DNA of 64,000 nt. Source: Micropruina glycogenica (GTDB lineage: Bacteria > Actinomycetota > Actinomycetes > Propionibacteriales > Propionibacteriaceae). Numbering within the stretch: position 1 is the stretch's first letter; every line of letters starts with the position of its first letter. Position numbers and translations under genes: made by a program. The DNA is taken from NCBI RefSeq assembly GCF_900289045.1, contig NZ_LT985188.1, positions 1,488,001 to 1,552,000 of the forward strand, read 5' to 3'. Positions 34,877-43,764 of the stretch are shown piece by piece. Below the pieces are notes generated by a model. That model saw nothing but the letters and a program-made list of their open reading frames with translations, made no database searches and had not been told where the DNA came from.

Positions 34877-34935
34877 TTGATCGAGCTTGTCGAGACTGAG
34901 CCCGGGGAGCGGTCTCGACCGGCTCGACCAGCGCT
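34877..34935. repeat. Dispersed TCGA repeat pair
   Basis: GATCGAGCTTGTCGAGACTG and GGTCTCGACCGGCTCGACCA lie between the SOS box and the stop of the 13E12 gene. They may form a hairpin that ends the 13E12 transcript. Confidence 0.7.
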
Positions 34936-34937
34936 TG

Positions 34938-36281
34938 TCAGGTGCGCATGGGTGCTGTGTATCGGGCGTGGACTCTGGGTCGTTGGGTGGGGTCGACGCG
35001 TTTGGGTGGGATCACGTGGGGTGGGCCGTCGGAGGGGAGTCGTACTTGCCAGCGGTCGACTTTGGGGTTGTGGCCGGGTTCGACAATGCCGTGGTGGTGG
35101 GGGCAGACGAGTACCAGGTTATGTAAGGCGGTCACTCCCCCGGCCCACCAGGGCACGATGTGGTGCGCATGGCAGCTGGTCGGCTGCTTGTCGCAGCCCG
35201 GAAACACACACCCTTGATCGCGAACCTCGAGCGCCGCACGAATCGGGGCCGTGACGAGCCGTTGCGCCCGGCCCACATCCAACACCTGTGAGGGTGACCC
35301 GAGCACGGCGGGCATGACGTCGGCATCACACAACAACTGCCGCAGCGTGGACGCGGCGATCGGCTCACCGGTGCCGATCAGTTCACCCCTGAGCAGCCCG
35401 GCGTCGGTGGCGGTCTTCACCATCACGTCGTAACTCAACGTGACCACGACCCGGGGCCGGTCACCACCATGACTCGGGGCGAGCGCGTTGGCCAGGTGCC
35501 GATCGACCAGCGCCATCAGCGCGTCGGCGCGACGTTGCGCGGGCGTGAGGTTCGGCGCGAGCGGGTCGAGTCTGTCCAGCGCGCGGGATGCTTGGGCTGT
35601 GTAGCTGTCGATCAGTTTGATGAATGGCTCCGCATCGGCCACCGGCAGGCTGCCCCTGATGCGCACCGACCCATGATGGTCATGAGCAAAGGTGAGATGC
35701 CGATTGTGCTCAGCGGTGCGTAGGTCACGCTCCAACCGGGCCGCTTCACGCGCATCAGCGGTGTCGGGGTCGAGCACCTCCAACAGATACCGCGACAAGG
35801 CACGCAAATCGGCCGCATTGTGGGTGTCAGCGAACCCCACCATGAGTTCTTCAGCCTGCCGCAACTGGTCGGTGTCGAAGTCGTCCGGTAGATCCTGCAA
35901 CACCTGCGTGATCGCCTGCACCTGCTCCGGCACCAAGGCGCCCGCTGCAGCAGCCTGTGCCACGATCGGGAAGCGTTGCAGCCGCTCACCCTCGATCACC
36001 ATGCGGCCCGCCGCACGCCGAGTCATACGCACCGCGTCAACCAACCACGTCACCGTCGAGGTGCCATGCTCCTGCACGGCGATCTCGCCACGCTCGATTT
36101 CCGCGGCGAGCGCCGACAGCCACGCCGTCAGGCGGGCGTCCAACCGCACCGCGTCAGCCAACAGGTCTAGCTTCTGCTTGCCGGTCGACAGCCGCACCCG
36201 ACCATCGCCAAGAGCCGACAGAGCAGCATCCATCACGGCCACCAGGGCCGCATCGTCCAACTGCTCGAAATCCAACTCCAT
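34938..36281 (-). CDS. 13E12/DUF222 HNH endonuclease family protein
   Basis: The 447-aa product has an N-terminal DUF222 helical domain (about residues 10-330) and a C-terminal HNH nuclease fold: FPGCDKQPTSCHAHHIVPWW, then LVLVCPHHHGIVE. Members occur in many copies in actinobacteria as the 13E12 repeat family. Several mycobacterial copies belong to the LexA regulon. Upstream of this ATG, at 36313-36328, is a partial LexA box. Target DNA and biological role are unknown. Confidence 0.93.
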   Translation of the reverse strand: MELDFEQLDDAALVAVMDAALSALGDGRVRLSTGKQKLDLLADAVRLDARLTAWLSALAAEIERGEIAVQEHGTSTVTWLVDAVRMTRRAAGRMVIEGERLQRFPIVAQAAAAGALVPEQVQAITQVLQDLPDDFDTDQLRQAEELMVGFADTHNAADLRALSRYLLEVLDPDTADAREAARLERDLRTAEHNRHLTFAHDHHGSVRIRGSLPVADAEPFIKLIDSYTAQASRALDRLDPLAPNLTPAQRRADALMALVDRHLANALAPSHGGDRPRVVVTLSYDVMVKTATDAGLLRGELIGTGEPIAASTLRQLLCDADVMPAVLGSPSQVLDVGRAQRLVTAPIRAALEVRDQGCVFPGCDKQPTSCHAHHIVPWWAGGVTALHNLVLVCPHHHGIVEPGHNPKVDRWQVRLPSDGPPHVIPPKRVDPTQRPRVHARYTAPMRT

Positions 36282-36312
36282 GACTAGAGGCTACGCGGCG
36301 CGACTGACAGTT

Positions 36313-36328
36313 TCGAACATACGTACAG
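36313..36328 (-). promoter_or_regulatory. Degenerate LexA box upstream of the 13E12 gene
   Basis: TCGAACATACGTACAG keeps one perfect half-site (TCGAAC) and three of six positions in the other. It lies 32 bp before the ATG at 36281. Binding would need testing. Confidence 0.45.
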
Positions 36329-36389
36329 TTATCCACAAGGCTTTTCGAGATGAATATCGGCTGTGGACAACTTAGCCTTCCAAGACTTT

Positions 36390-36530
36390 GGAGATCCCGA
36401 CTTTCGCCGGGATGACGGGTTGGGCGGCATGGAGATCCCGGCTTTCGCCGGGATGACGAAAGTTGGGAGATCCCGGCATTTCGCCCGGATGGCGAAAATT
36501 GGGAGATCCTGGCATTCCGCCGGGACGACG
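36390..36530. repeat. Four-unit REP-like palindrome array
   Basis: GAGATCCCGGC(T/A)TTCGCCGGGATGACG-type units start near 36391, 36432, 36467 and 36503. The intervals are 41, 35 and 36 bp and each unit is a self-complementary hairpin. The gap between the 13E12 gene and the antiporter pseudogene has no other content. Confidence 0.85.
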
Positions 36531-36587
36531 AGTTGAGGAGACGCCTGGATGACGGAGCACGCCCTCGGGTTGCGAGGCGAAGCTGGC

Positions 36588-37778
36588 TCAACCGTCGCGA
36601 TCGGGCACGCCGGCGATGTCTTCGACGTCAAAGAGCCGTGCCACCGGTACGTCGGTACTCGAGTGCGCCACGATGCTGAGCGCGATACACACCACGACCA
36701 GTTCATAGACCTCGACGGCGTTGGGTATGCCCGAGTGCAGCACCAGCAGCCCGTACGCCACAGAGGCGAAACCCTTCGGGCCGAACCAGGCTGCGGCGAA
36801 CAACTCCCGACGAGTCAGGTCGGCGCCCACCCAGCGAGGCGGCCAGCGAGGCCGGCCGAACCAGCACCAGGGCGAGGGTGGCCACCATCCACCCACCGAA
36901 GCCGATGCTCACGAACAGTTGGGGCCTGAGCAGGGCTCCAAACACCAGCAGGGCGGCGAACTTGGCCAACTCGGCCAGCATCTCGCCCAACTGCTCGAAC
37001 GCTTCCTGGGCCTTCGGACTGAGCCTCGCGGTCATGAAGCCGCCGGCGAAGGCGGCCAGGTAGGGGTTGGCTCCGGTGAGGTGCGCGATGCCGTAGAGCA
37101 TGATGGCGATGGCGACCGGCCTCAGCGGCTGCAACCGAGGCTCGGCACCGAGACCCGGAATGCGCAGCAACTGATGCACCGCGAGCGGAAGCAGCACGCC
37201 CAGAGCCAGGCCGCCGACCAGTTCCAGCGCCACCAGGCCCAGGTCACTGTGCTCCTGCGTCGTGCCGGCCGCGCTGATCAGCAGGAGCACCACAGGCAGG
37301 GCGATTCCGTCGTTCAGACCGCTCTCAACGCTCAGCAGCCTGCGCAGCCTGGCTGGGACGTCCTTGCGGCCCACGATCGCCGAGGCGAACACCGGGTCGG
37401 TCGGAGCCAGCACTGCACCGACCAGCATGACTGTGATCCAGTCGAACCCGGCGAAGAGTGCGCCAGCAGGGTGACGCCGACGAACGCCAGGGGCATGCCG
37501 ATACCGAGTGCCCGCGCGGCGTGCAGCCAGCTGCCCTGGCCGCGCGGCGCACGCAGCGCACCGCCGTCGGTGAACAGCACGGTGAACAGCGCCAGGTCGG
37601 CCAGCGCACCAACGATCTCGCTGTCGGCGTTCAGGTCGACCAGGCCCAGACCGCCCTGGCCGATGACGGCCCCCGAGACAAGGAACACCAGGGTGGTCGA
37701 GAGCACCGTGCGGGCGGCGACGCCCGAGACCAGGACGGACACCAGTAGGCACGCCCCGTACAGCAGCGCCAGCATCAT
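36588..37778 (-). pseudogene. Cation:proton antiporter (CPA1/NhaP type), two frameshifts
   Basis: Three reading frames together give one antiporter. The N-terminal part from 37778 runs MMLALLYGACLLV to GVTLLAH. The middle part (DWITVMLVGAVLAPTDPVFA, VESGLNDGIALPVVLLL) is in a second frame. The C-terminal part (FAAAWFGPKGFASVAYGLL) is in a third and stops at 36588. The shifts lie near 37460 and 36845. The key DPVFA and SGLNDG motifs are intact, so inactivation is recent or two base errors are present. It would exchange Na+ or K+ for protons. Confidence 0.85.
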
Positions 37779-37976
37779 CGGGCTTCACAGCCCCATTCGG
37801 CAGGTTCACGGCACCCGACCACGGCCGGCTCAGGCCGCCGCACATGCGCGGTGAGCCGGGACGGCGGCAAAGCCGTCATCCTTGCACGGCGCGCGAACCC
37901 CGGCCGCGATGCGAGCGCAAAGAGATCACCCTCCGGCGCACCCACGTCCTGGCCTCGGTGCTCACGCGGCCCGCCC

Positions 37977-38438
37977 TCAGTCGAGGCAGAACTCGTTGCC
38001 CTCGGGGTCTTGCATCACGATGAACCCGTCGCTCACGTACGGCTCGGCCTCGAACCGCTGCACCCGGGTGGCACCCAGTGCGACCAGCCGGTGACACTCC
38101 ACCTCGAGCGCGGCCAGCCGATCAGCGCCGCGCAGGCCCGGGGCCGCTCGGATGTCGAGATGCAGCCGGTTCTTGACGGTCTTGGCCTCGGGCACCTGTT
38201 GAAAGAAGATGCGCGGCCCCTTGCCGGTCGGATCCTCCAACGCCGAGCGGGTGTTGCGCTCCTCGACCGGCACGTTCATGCGTTCGAGGAACTCGTCCCA
38301 GGCGTCCAGGGGATCGGCACCCTCGGGCACCTCGACTCCGGGTGGGCCTGGGTGAACGTAGCCCAACGCGTCGCGCCAGAACCGCGACAGCGCGGCCGGG
38401 TCGTGGCAATCGAAGGTCACCTGAAACTCGAACGTCAT
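37977..38438 (-). CDS. VOC-superfamily (glyoxalase-like) protein
   Basis: The product is 153 aa from ATG 38438. It has the paired beta-alpha-beta-beta-beta modules of the vicinal-oxygen-chelate fold: VTFDCHDPAALSRFWRDALG at the start, RIFFQQVPE and HLDIRA in the middle, and the C-terminal GFIVMQDPEGNEFCLD. The metal ligands look partly conserved, but no substrate can be inferred. The longer upstream frame crosses dispersed repeats and is rejected. Confidence 0.88.
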   Translation of the reverse strand: MTFEFQVTFDCHDPAALSRFWRDALGYVHPGPPGVEVPEGADPLDAWDEFLERMNVPVEERNTRSALEDPTGKGPRIFFQQVPEAKTVKNRLHLDIRAAPGLRGADRLAALEVECHRLVALGATRVQRFEAEPYVSDGFIVMQDPEGNEFCLD

Positions 38439-38787
38439 GCGCGCCACCCTAGAACGCGTGTGCGACAGTTTGGGATTCGCCAACGGGAGACCCCCCCGGG
38501 GGGCCTCGACGAGCTCGACCAACGAGAGGGTTCTGGACAAGCTCGACCAGCGAGAGCGAAACGCAACAGTGAAGCGGAGTGGAGGCGCCACGGTCAGGGC
38601 GTGGTCGGGCGTGTGCTGCACTGCGAGGCTTTAGAGCCGAGCAGTCTCGCAAGGGCGAGACAGGGGCACGTCCGCTCCGCGGCAAACAGGCCGGTCTCGA
38701 CAAGCTCGACCAACGAGACGGGTGTCGACCACCTCGACCAACGAGACGGGCCCAGACAAGCTCGACCAACGACCAGCTCGACCAGCG
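38439..38787. repeat. Repeat-filled gap between VOC and MATE genes
   Basis: At least six copies of the TCGA repeat (GAGCTCGACCAACGAGAG, GTCTCGACAAGCTCGACCAA and variants) occupy 38500-38545 and 38690-38786. The stretch between them holds no supported gene. Confidence 0.75.
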
Positions 38788-40131
38788 TCAGACGCCCGTC
38801 ACCAGCCACCTGTCGCCGCGCTCACGCCACCACAGCGTCGCCGCCCTGATCAGCATGAACACGGTGAAACCCAGCCACAATGCGGCCGTCGCAACGGACG
38901 GTCCCTGCGCTGCCAACCACGCCGAGCTCAGTCGAAGCACGGCGACCACCGGCAGGTAGGCGATCAGCACCACGGTCATGCCCAGAGCCAGCCAGCGGCC
39001 GTCGCCCGCGCCGATCAGCACCCCGTCGAGCACGAACACGTACCCGGCGATCGGCTGGCCCACACCCACCACGATCAGCGCCGCCACCACCGCCGCCCGC
39101 ACCGCCGGATCACTGCTGAACAGGGGTGCGATCAACGGCCCGGCCAGGCCGACAGCGAGGCCGACCGCCGCTCCCCCGACCAGGCCCCAGCGCACCATCA
39201 GCCGGGTCGCCTCGCGCACCCCGGCGACGTCCGCCGCGCCAAGCCCCTTGCCGGTGAGCGCCTGCCCGGCGATCGCGAGGGCATCCAGGGCGAACGCCAG
39301 CAGCGTCCACACGGTGAAGGCAACCTGATGCGCGGCCAAGGTCACCTCGCCAAGGCCGGCCGCCACCCAGGTGGTGAGCAGCAGGATCGCGCGCAGCGCC
39401 AGCGTCCGGACGATCAGCGGCACTCCGTTCACCGCCGCCGACAGCACCCCGGCAGGGTGCAGTCGCACCGCCATTCCCGCCCGCCGCACCCGCACCAACC
39501 ACACCGCGACCAGCGCCACCGCCATCGCGTACTGGGTAGCCACCGTGCCCCAGGCCGAGCCGGCGATGCCCCAGCCCAGCCCGTAGACCAGGGCCAGGTT
39601 GAGCACCGCGTTGAGCGGAAAGCCGATCAGCGAGACGACCAGCGGCGTGCGGGTGTCTTGCACACCGCGCAGGGCGCCGGTGATGGCCATCATGGTCAGC
39701 ATCGCCGGCAGGCCGATCGCAGAGATACGCAGGTAGATCACGGCCTGCACGAGCACCTCGCCCGTGCCGCCCAGCGCCGCACAGAGCCATTCGGCTCCGA
39801 AACCGACCAGTACGCCGACGACGGTGCCCAGGCCGATGGCGAGCACGGTGCCGTCCACACCGGCGGCCACCACCTTGTCGTCGGCACCGGCCCCGAGGGC
39901 ACGGGCGACACTGGCGGTGGTGCCGTAGGCGAGAAACACGAACACACCCGCGGCGGTGCCCAGCACCGAGCCGGCGACCCCCAACCCGGCCAGTTGCGGC
40001 GTGCCGAGATGCCCCACGATGGCCGAATCGACGAGCAGGAACAGCGGCTCGGCCACGAGAGCGAAGAACGCCGGGACGGCCAGGCCCAGAATCTGCCTGG
40101 TCAGGCCGCGGTTGCCGGTCATGCGCGTCAC
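38788..40131 (-). CDS. MATE-family multidrug efflux transporter
   Basis: The 447-aa product has about twelve hydrophobic helices in two homologous halves. DinF/NorM-type features are PAFFALVAEPLFLLVDSAIV at the start, GALRGVQDTRTPL in the middle and AGQALTGKGLGAAD in the second half. Such proteins export cationic drugs or other organics in exchange for Na+ or H+. The start could be GTG 40131 or ATG 40122. Transcribed alone. Confidence 0.93.
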   Translation of the reverse strand: MTRMTGNRGLTRQILGLAVPAFFALVAEPLFLLVDSAIVGHLGTPQLAGLGVAGSVLGTAAGVFVFLAYGTTASVARALGAGADDKVVAAGVDGTVLAIGLGTVVGVLVGFGAEWLCAALGGTGEVLVQAVIYLRISAIGLPAMLTMMAITGALRGVQDTRTPLVVSLIGFPLNAVLNLALVYGLGWGIAGSAWGTVATQYAMAVALVAVWLVRVRRAGMAVRLHPAGVLSAAVNGVPLIVRTLALRAILLLTTWVAAGLGEVTLAAHQVAFTVWTLLAFALDALAIAGQALTGKGLGAADVAGVREATRLMVRWGLVGGAAVGLAVGLAGPLIAPLFSSDPAVRAAVVAALIVVGVGQPIAGYVFVLDGVLIGAGDGRWLALGMTVVLIAYLPVVAVLRLSSAWLAAQGPSVATAALWLGFTVFMLIRAATLWWRERGDRWLVTGV

Positions 40132-40362
40132 CGTAGTGGAGCATGCGCAGAAACCGAGATTCAGGTGCGAGCCGGGCCGGCTTGCGGCACCATCGAACGC
40201 ACACCCCGTCCGTCGACCTACCTGCTGAGAAGGATCCCCGGGTACCCGTCATGAAGAACACCGGTCGTGCTCGAGCAGCCATCTGCCTGGACGCACTGGA
40301 CGGCCCTCGCCACGACCGCACCGTGCCGACTCCGGCCCGAGGGCCGGGCGACTGAGTGCCCG

Positions 40363-41637
40363 ATGCCGACCACCGCGCCGCCAGCAGACGACTCCGCAGA
40401 GCCTGCTCTCGCACGCCGGTTGACCCTGCCGGACGCGATCGTGATCGGGCTCAGTTCAATGATCGGAGCCGGCGTCTTCGCGGTGTGGGCACCGGCAGCG
40501 CAGGCAGCCGGGCCGGGCTTACTGCTGGGCCTGTTGGTTGCGGGCGCGGTGGCGCTGTGCAACGCGACTTCGTCAGCTCAACTCGCCGCACAGTTCCCGC
40601 ACGCGGGTGGTAGCTACCTGTATGGCCGACAGTTACTGGGCGAGTGGCCAGGCTTTCTGGCGGGCTGGTCATTCGTCGTGGGCAAGACGGCGAGCTCGGC
40701 GGCCATGGCATTGACGTTCTCGGCGTACGCCGTGCCCACGCCATGGCAGAAGCCGGTCGCCGTGGCTGCCGTGGTGGCGCTCGCGGTGGTCAACAGCCTG
40801 GGCGTCACCCGCACCGTGGCGATGGCCCGGGTGAGCGTCACTATCGCGCTCGTGGCGTTGGCGGTTGCGGCCACGATCGGCTTCACCCACCCGTTACCCA
40901 CTGCGCGCGCCATGCCATGGGACGGGAACCCGGGAGGGGTGCTGCAGTCGGCCGGACTGTTGTTCTTCGCCTTCGCCGGATATGCCCGGATCGCCACCCT
41001 GGGCGAGGAGGTCGTCGAGCCCGCCCGCACCATTCCCCGCGCGGTCGCGATCTCACTCGCACTCGTGCTGGTGGCCTATCTGACCGTCGGCCTGGCCGCC
41101 CTTGGTTCGCTCGGAGCGCCGGCGTTGGCCGCCTCGACCGCCCCGCTGGCCGACGTGTCGGCACTGGCATCGTGGGGCTGGGCGGTTCCGCTGGTCAGTA
41201 TCGGCGCCGCGGCAGCTGCGCTGGGCGCCCTGCTCGCCATGATCGCCGGAATCGGGCGCACCAGCTTGGCGATGGCGCGCACAGGTGACCTGCCGGGTTG
41301 GTTCGGCGCGGTGCACCCCCGGTTCGGCGTGCCGCACCGGGCCGAACTCGGCGTTGGTGCCGTCGTCGCGGCCTTGGTGGTGCTGACCGACCTGCGGGGA
41401 GCGATCGGCTTCTCGTCGGTCGGCGTGCTGCTCTACTACCTGGTCGCAAACGCGGCGGCGCTGCGTCAGGCCGCCGAGAACCGGCTCTATCCCCGGCTCC
41501 TCGCCGCGTTGGGTGTAGTGGGTTGTGTGGTCGTGATGGCCAGCCTGCCCACCGATTCGGTGGTAGCCGGGCTGACCATGGTCGCGGCCGGCGTGGGCTA
41601 TCGCTGGGCGCGGCGCCACCTGACCCGGCACCGTTGA
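40363..41637 (+). CDS. APC-superfamily amino acid permease
   Basis: The product is 424 aa from ATG 40363. Twelve hydrophobic helices are predicted, with the APC signature IVIGLSSMIGAGVF in helix 1 and FFAFAGYARIATLGEEVVEP in helix 6, which form the substrate site in this fold. The substrate is unknown. Divergent from the MATE gene across 231 bp and convergent with the VIT1-like gene. Confidence 0.93.
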   Translation: MPTTAPPADDSAEPALARRLTLPDAIVIGLSSMIGAGVFAVWAPAAQAAGPGLLLGLLVAGAVALCNATSSAQLAAQFPHAGGSYLYGRQLLGEWPGFLAGWSFVVGKTASSAAMALTFSAYAVPTPWQKPVAVAAVVALAVVNSLGVTRTVAMARVSVTIALVALAVAATIGFTHPLPTARAMPWDGNPGGVLQSAGLLFFAFAGYARIATLGEEVVEPARTIPRAVAISLALVLVAYLTVGLAALGSLGAPALAASTAPLADVSALASWGWAVPLVSIGAAAAALGALLAMIAGIGRTSLAMARTGDLPGWFGAVHPRFGVPHRAELGVGAVVAALVVLTDLRGAIGFSSVGVLLYYLVANAAALRQAAENRLYPRLLAALGVVGCVVVMASLPTDSVVAGLTMVAAGVGYRWARRHLTRHR

Positions 41638-41643
41638 GCCGCG

Positions 41644-42387
41644 TCATCCCAGGGTGTGGCCGACCAGCCGTCCGATGCCGTAGGTGACAGCCATGGCCAG
41701 CAGCCCACCGACCACGTTGCGCAGGATGGCCCGGGCCACCCGGGTGCCTCCCGCGCGGGCACTCAAGAACCCGGTCAACACCAGCGCCGCCACGACGGCC
41801 AACACGGTGACGATCAGTTTCGAATCAGCGGGGGCCAGCACGATGGCCAGTAGGGGCAGGATCGACCCCACCGTGAACGAGATCGCCGACGAGAAGGCAG
41901 CCACCCATGGGTTGGTCAGGTCGTTCGGGTCGATGCCCAGTTCGGTCTCGGCGTGCGCTGCCAGGGCATCGTGGGCGTGCAACTGTTCGGCCACCTGACG
42001 AGCCAGTTCGGGCGCGAGGCCCTTCTGCACGTACAGGTCGGCCAACTCGGCCAGTTCCTCCTCGGGCATCTCGGCCAGTTCGCGCCGCTCCAGGTCGAGC
42101 AGCGCCTGCTCGGTATCACGCTGGGCGCTCACCGACACGTACTCGCCCACCGCCATCGACAGCGCGCCGGCGGTCAGGCCGGCGACCCCGGCCGCCAGAA
42201 TTGCGAACGCATCGGTGGTGGCGCCGGCCACCCCGATCACGATGCCGGCCGTCGACACGATGCCGTCGTTCGCCCCCAGCACGGCGGCACGCAGGCTGTT
42301 CAGCCGGCCCTGGTGCGAACCCGCCGCGGCTTCGGCCGACTGATAGCCGACGGGATCCCCGCCGCTCAGGGGTGGTCGTTGCGCCAC
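41644..42387 (-). CDS. VIT1/CCC1-family iron/manganese transporter
   Basis: The 247-aa product starts at a GTG backed by GGAGGTGAAGA. It shows the family helix 1 motif LRAAVLGANDGIVSTAGIVIGVAGA, the cytoplasmic acidic metal-binding loop (about residues 85-145, rich in E) and three C-terminal helices. VIT1-like proteins move Fe2+ or Mn2+ out of the cytosol. Separate transcription unit. Confidence 0.93.
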   Translation of the reverse strand: MAQRPPLSGGDPVGYQSAEAAAGSHQGRLNSLRAAVLGANDGIVSTAGIVIGVAGATTDAFAILAAGVAGLTAGALSMAVGEYVSVSAQRDTEQALLDLERRELAEMPEEELAELADLYVQKGLAPELARQVAEQLHAHDALAAHAETELGIDPNDLTNPWVAAFSSAISFTVGSILPLLAIVLAPADSKLIVTVLAVVAALVLTGFLSARAGGTRVARAILRNVVGGLLAMAVTYGIGRLVGHTLG

Positions 42388-42444
42388 TCTTCACCTCCGT
42401 GCCTCAGCCGCCCGAAGGGGGTACCGGCCCAGGTGTACCTCAGA

Positions 42445-43257
42445 CTAGGCGAGGGTGCCGATCAAGAACTGCTTGAGTTCGGCAGCCGGACGGCTCTGGC
42501 CACCGTGCTGGTTGTCGAACGCCGAACTGCCGTCCTTGCCGCACAGGCCGAGAATGGGGCGCTGGCCGCCGGGGTGCCGGGTGATCCAGTCGGTGACGTC
42601 GTACACGTTGCCGTCGATGGCCGTCCAGCACGATGACGCCGTGCCGTGCTTGGCCACGTCGGCCAGCGTGTAGCTGTTCGACTTCGAGCTGGGGGTCGCC
42701 TTGCTCGACGTCGTGGTCGTCGACGGTTGGGGCGTGGCGGATGTCGACGGCGCGGCGTCGCTCGACGGCTGATCGGTCTGAGCGGTCACGTCACCCCAGG
42801 CCGCCTGGGCGCCGCTGTGGCCCACCAGGACGGTGACGGCGGTGACGATCACCGCCATGATGGCGGCAAGGACCCCAACGACCGGTGCGGCGGGTGAGCG
42901 ATCGGCAGGCCCGCCGTTCGACGGCCGGCGCAAGAAGAACCACGCGAGGGCCAGCACCAGCAGCGCCACGGCCAGCCACGGCAGCCGATCCCCCCACGAC
43001 GCGTGCGTCTGCGGCTCGCCCACCTTGGCGGCCAGGGCCTCGCCGGACTCCTTCGCCACGAAGGCGGCACCGGTTCCGACCGCGATCGCGCCCACGGTCA
43101 GCCAGCCGTACCGGTCGGCCCACTTGGGCACCAGCACGAGCACGACGAGCCCGAGCGCGCCCAGCGGTAGCAGCACCACGGCGAAGTGCACGACCAGCGG
43201 GTGCAACGGCAGCCCCGCGATGGAGTCGAATAGGGACGAATCGAGCGGAATCGGCAT
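42445..43257 (-). CDS. DUF2231 membrane domain fused to cytochrome b5-like haem domain
   Basis: The product is 270 aa from ATG 43257. Four helices of DUF2231 type come first (LPLHPLVVHFAVVLLPLGAL; histidines suited to haem or metal). A Ser/Thr/Pro linker follows (about 165-200). The C-terminal cytochrome b5-like domain (about 200-265) has YTLADVAKHG, the haem-ligand HPGG motif and a second histidine in NQHGG. If the linker is outside, the haem domain is extracytoplasmic. A perfect CCTCAAG direct repeat precedes the gene. Electron transfer is inferred. Confidence 0.87.
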   Translation of the reverse strand: MPIPLDSSLFDSIAGLPLHPLVVHFAVVLLPLGALGLVVLVLVPKWADRYGWLTVGAIAVGTGAAFVAKESGEALAAKVGEPQTHASWGDRLPWLAVALLVLALAWFFLRRPSNGGPADRSPAAPVVGVLAAIMAVIVTAVTVLVGHSGAQAAWGDVTAQTDQPSSDAAPSTSATPQPSTTTTSSKATPSSKSNSYTLADVAKHGTASSCWTAIDGNVYDVTDWITRHPGGQRPILGLCGKDGSSAFDNQHGGQSRPAAELKQFLIGTLA

Positions 43258-43280
43258 GACCGCAACGGTAGGCAAACCGA

Positions 43281-43298
43281 CCTCAAGTCAACCTCAAG
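43281..43298 (-). promoter_or_regulatory. 7-N4-7 direct repeat upstream of the DUF2231-cytochrome b5 gene
   Basis: CCTCAAG-TCAA-CCTCAAG is a perfect tandem repeat with 11-bp period, 24 bp before the start codon at 43257. OmpR/PhoB-family regulators bind tandem sites of this spacing. Confidence 0.5.
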
Positions 43299-43330
43299 GA
43301 CGCTTTAAACCTCGCCCAAGAAGCGTGCGG

Positions 43331-43714
43331 TCATCCGCGCTGGAACACGGGGCTGCCGTTGCGGCAGGTGGCGAAGACCTTCACCTCGGGGTTGTCGTCG
43401 GCGTCGGTGGACTCGAAGTCGACCCGTAGCGTTCGCGGGCCGCGGTCATACACCTTGACCCAGAAGCCCACCTCGGGCACGGCCGACACCAGTGCCACCG
43501 ATCCGTCGGAACAGGCGGCAGTCAGTCGCCCGGCCTTGCCGGTCCAGGTTGCCTGGCTCTCGGTCGGCACCGCCGACGGGGTCGTGGTCACCAGCCGGAC
43601 GGGGTTTCCGACCCGCGCACCCGCGCTGGCGATCACCGTCCACGTCACCGTGGACGCGGCCGCCACGGTCAGCAACCAGACTGCGGCAATGACCCATAAC
43701 CTGCGCCCAGCCAT
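43331..43714 (-). CDS. Small secreted or anchored protein, unknown
   Basis: The 127-aa product begins with a signal-anchor helix (residues 6-28) and then a small extracytoplasmic domain with two cysteines (ACSDGS and TCRNGS), which may form a disulphide. The domain has the look of a beta-sandwich (GFWVKVYDRGPRTLRVDFES). I recognise no family. It is divergent from the response regulator gene across 50 bp, so it may be under its control. Confidence 0.75.
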   Translation of the reverse strand: MAGRRLWVIAAVWLLTVAAASTVTWTVIASAGARVGNPVRLVTTTPSAVPTESQATWTGKAGRLTAACSDGSVALVSAVPEVGFWVKVYDRGPRTLRVDFESTDADDNPEVKVFATCRNGSPVFQRG

Positions 43715-43764
43715 TGACCCATCATGGCATGGGGAAGGCCGCCGCCCACGGTACGTTACCTGCC

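Noticed and set aside
36390-36530. Regularly spaced repeats resembling a CRISPR array
   Set aside because: The units are imperfect palindromes with only 8-14 bp between them, and no cas genes are near.
38439-38621. N-terminal extension of the VOC protein
   Set aside because: It consists of translated TCGA repeats; the fold begins at ATG 38438.
38722-40254. Plus-strand 510-codon frame opposite the MATE gene
   Set aside because: It is antisense to a conserved twelve-helix transporter and made mostly of His, Gln and Arg.
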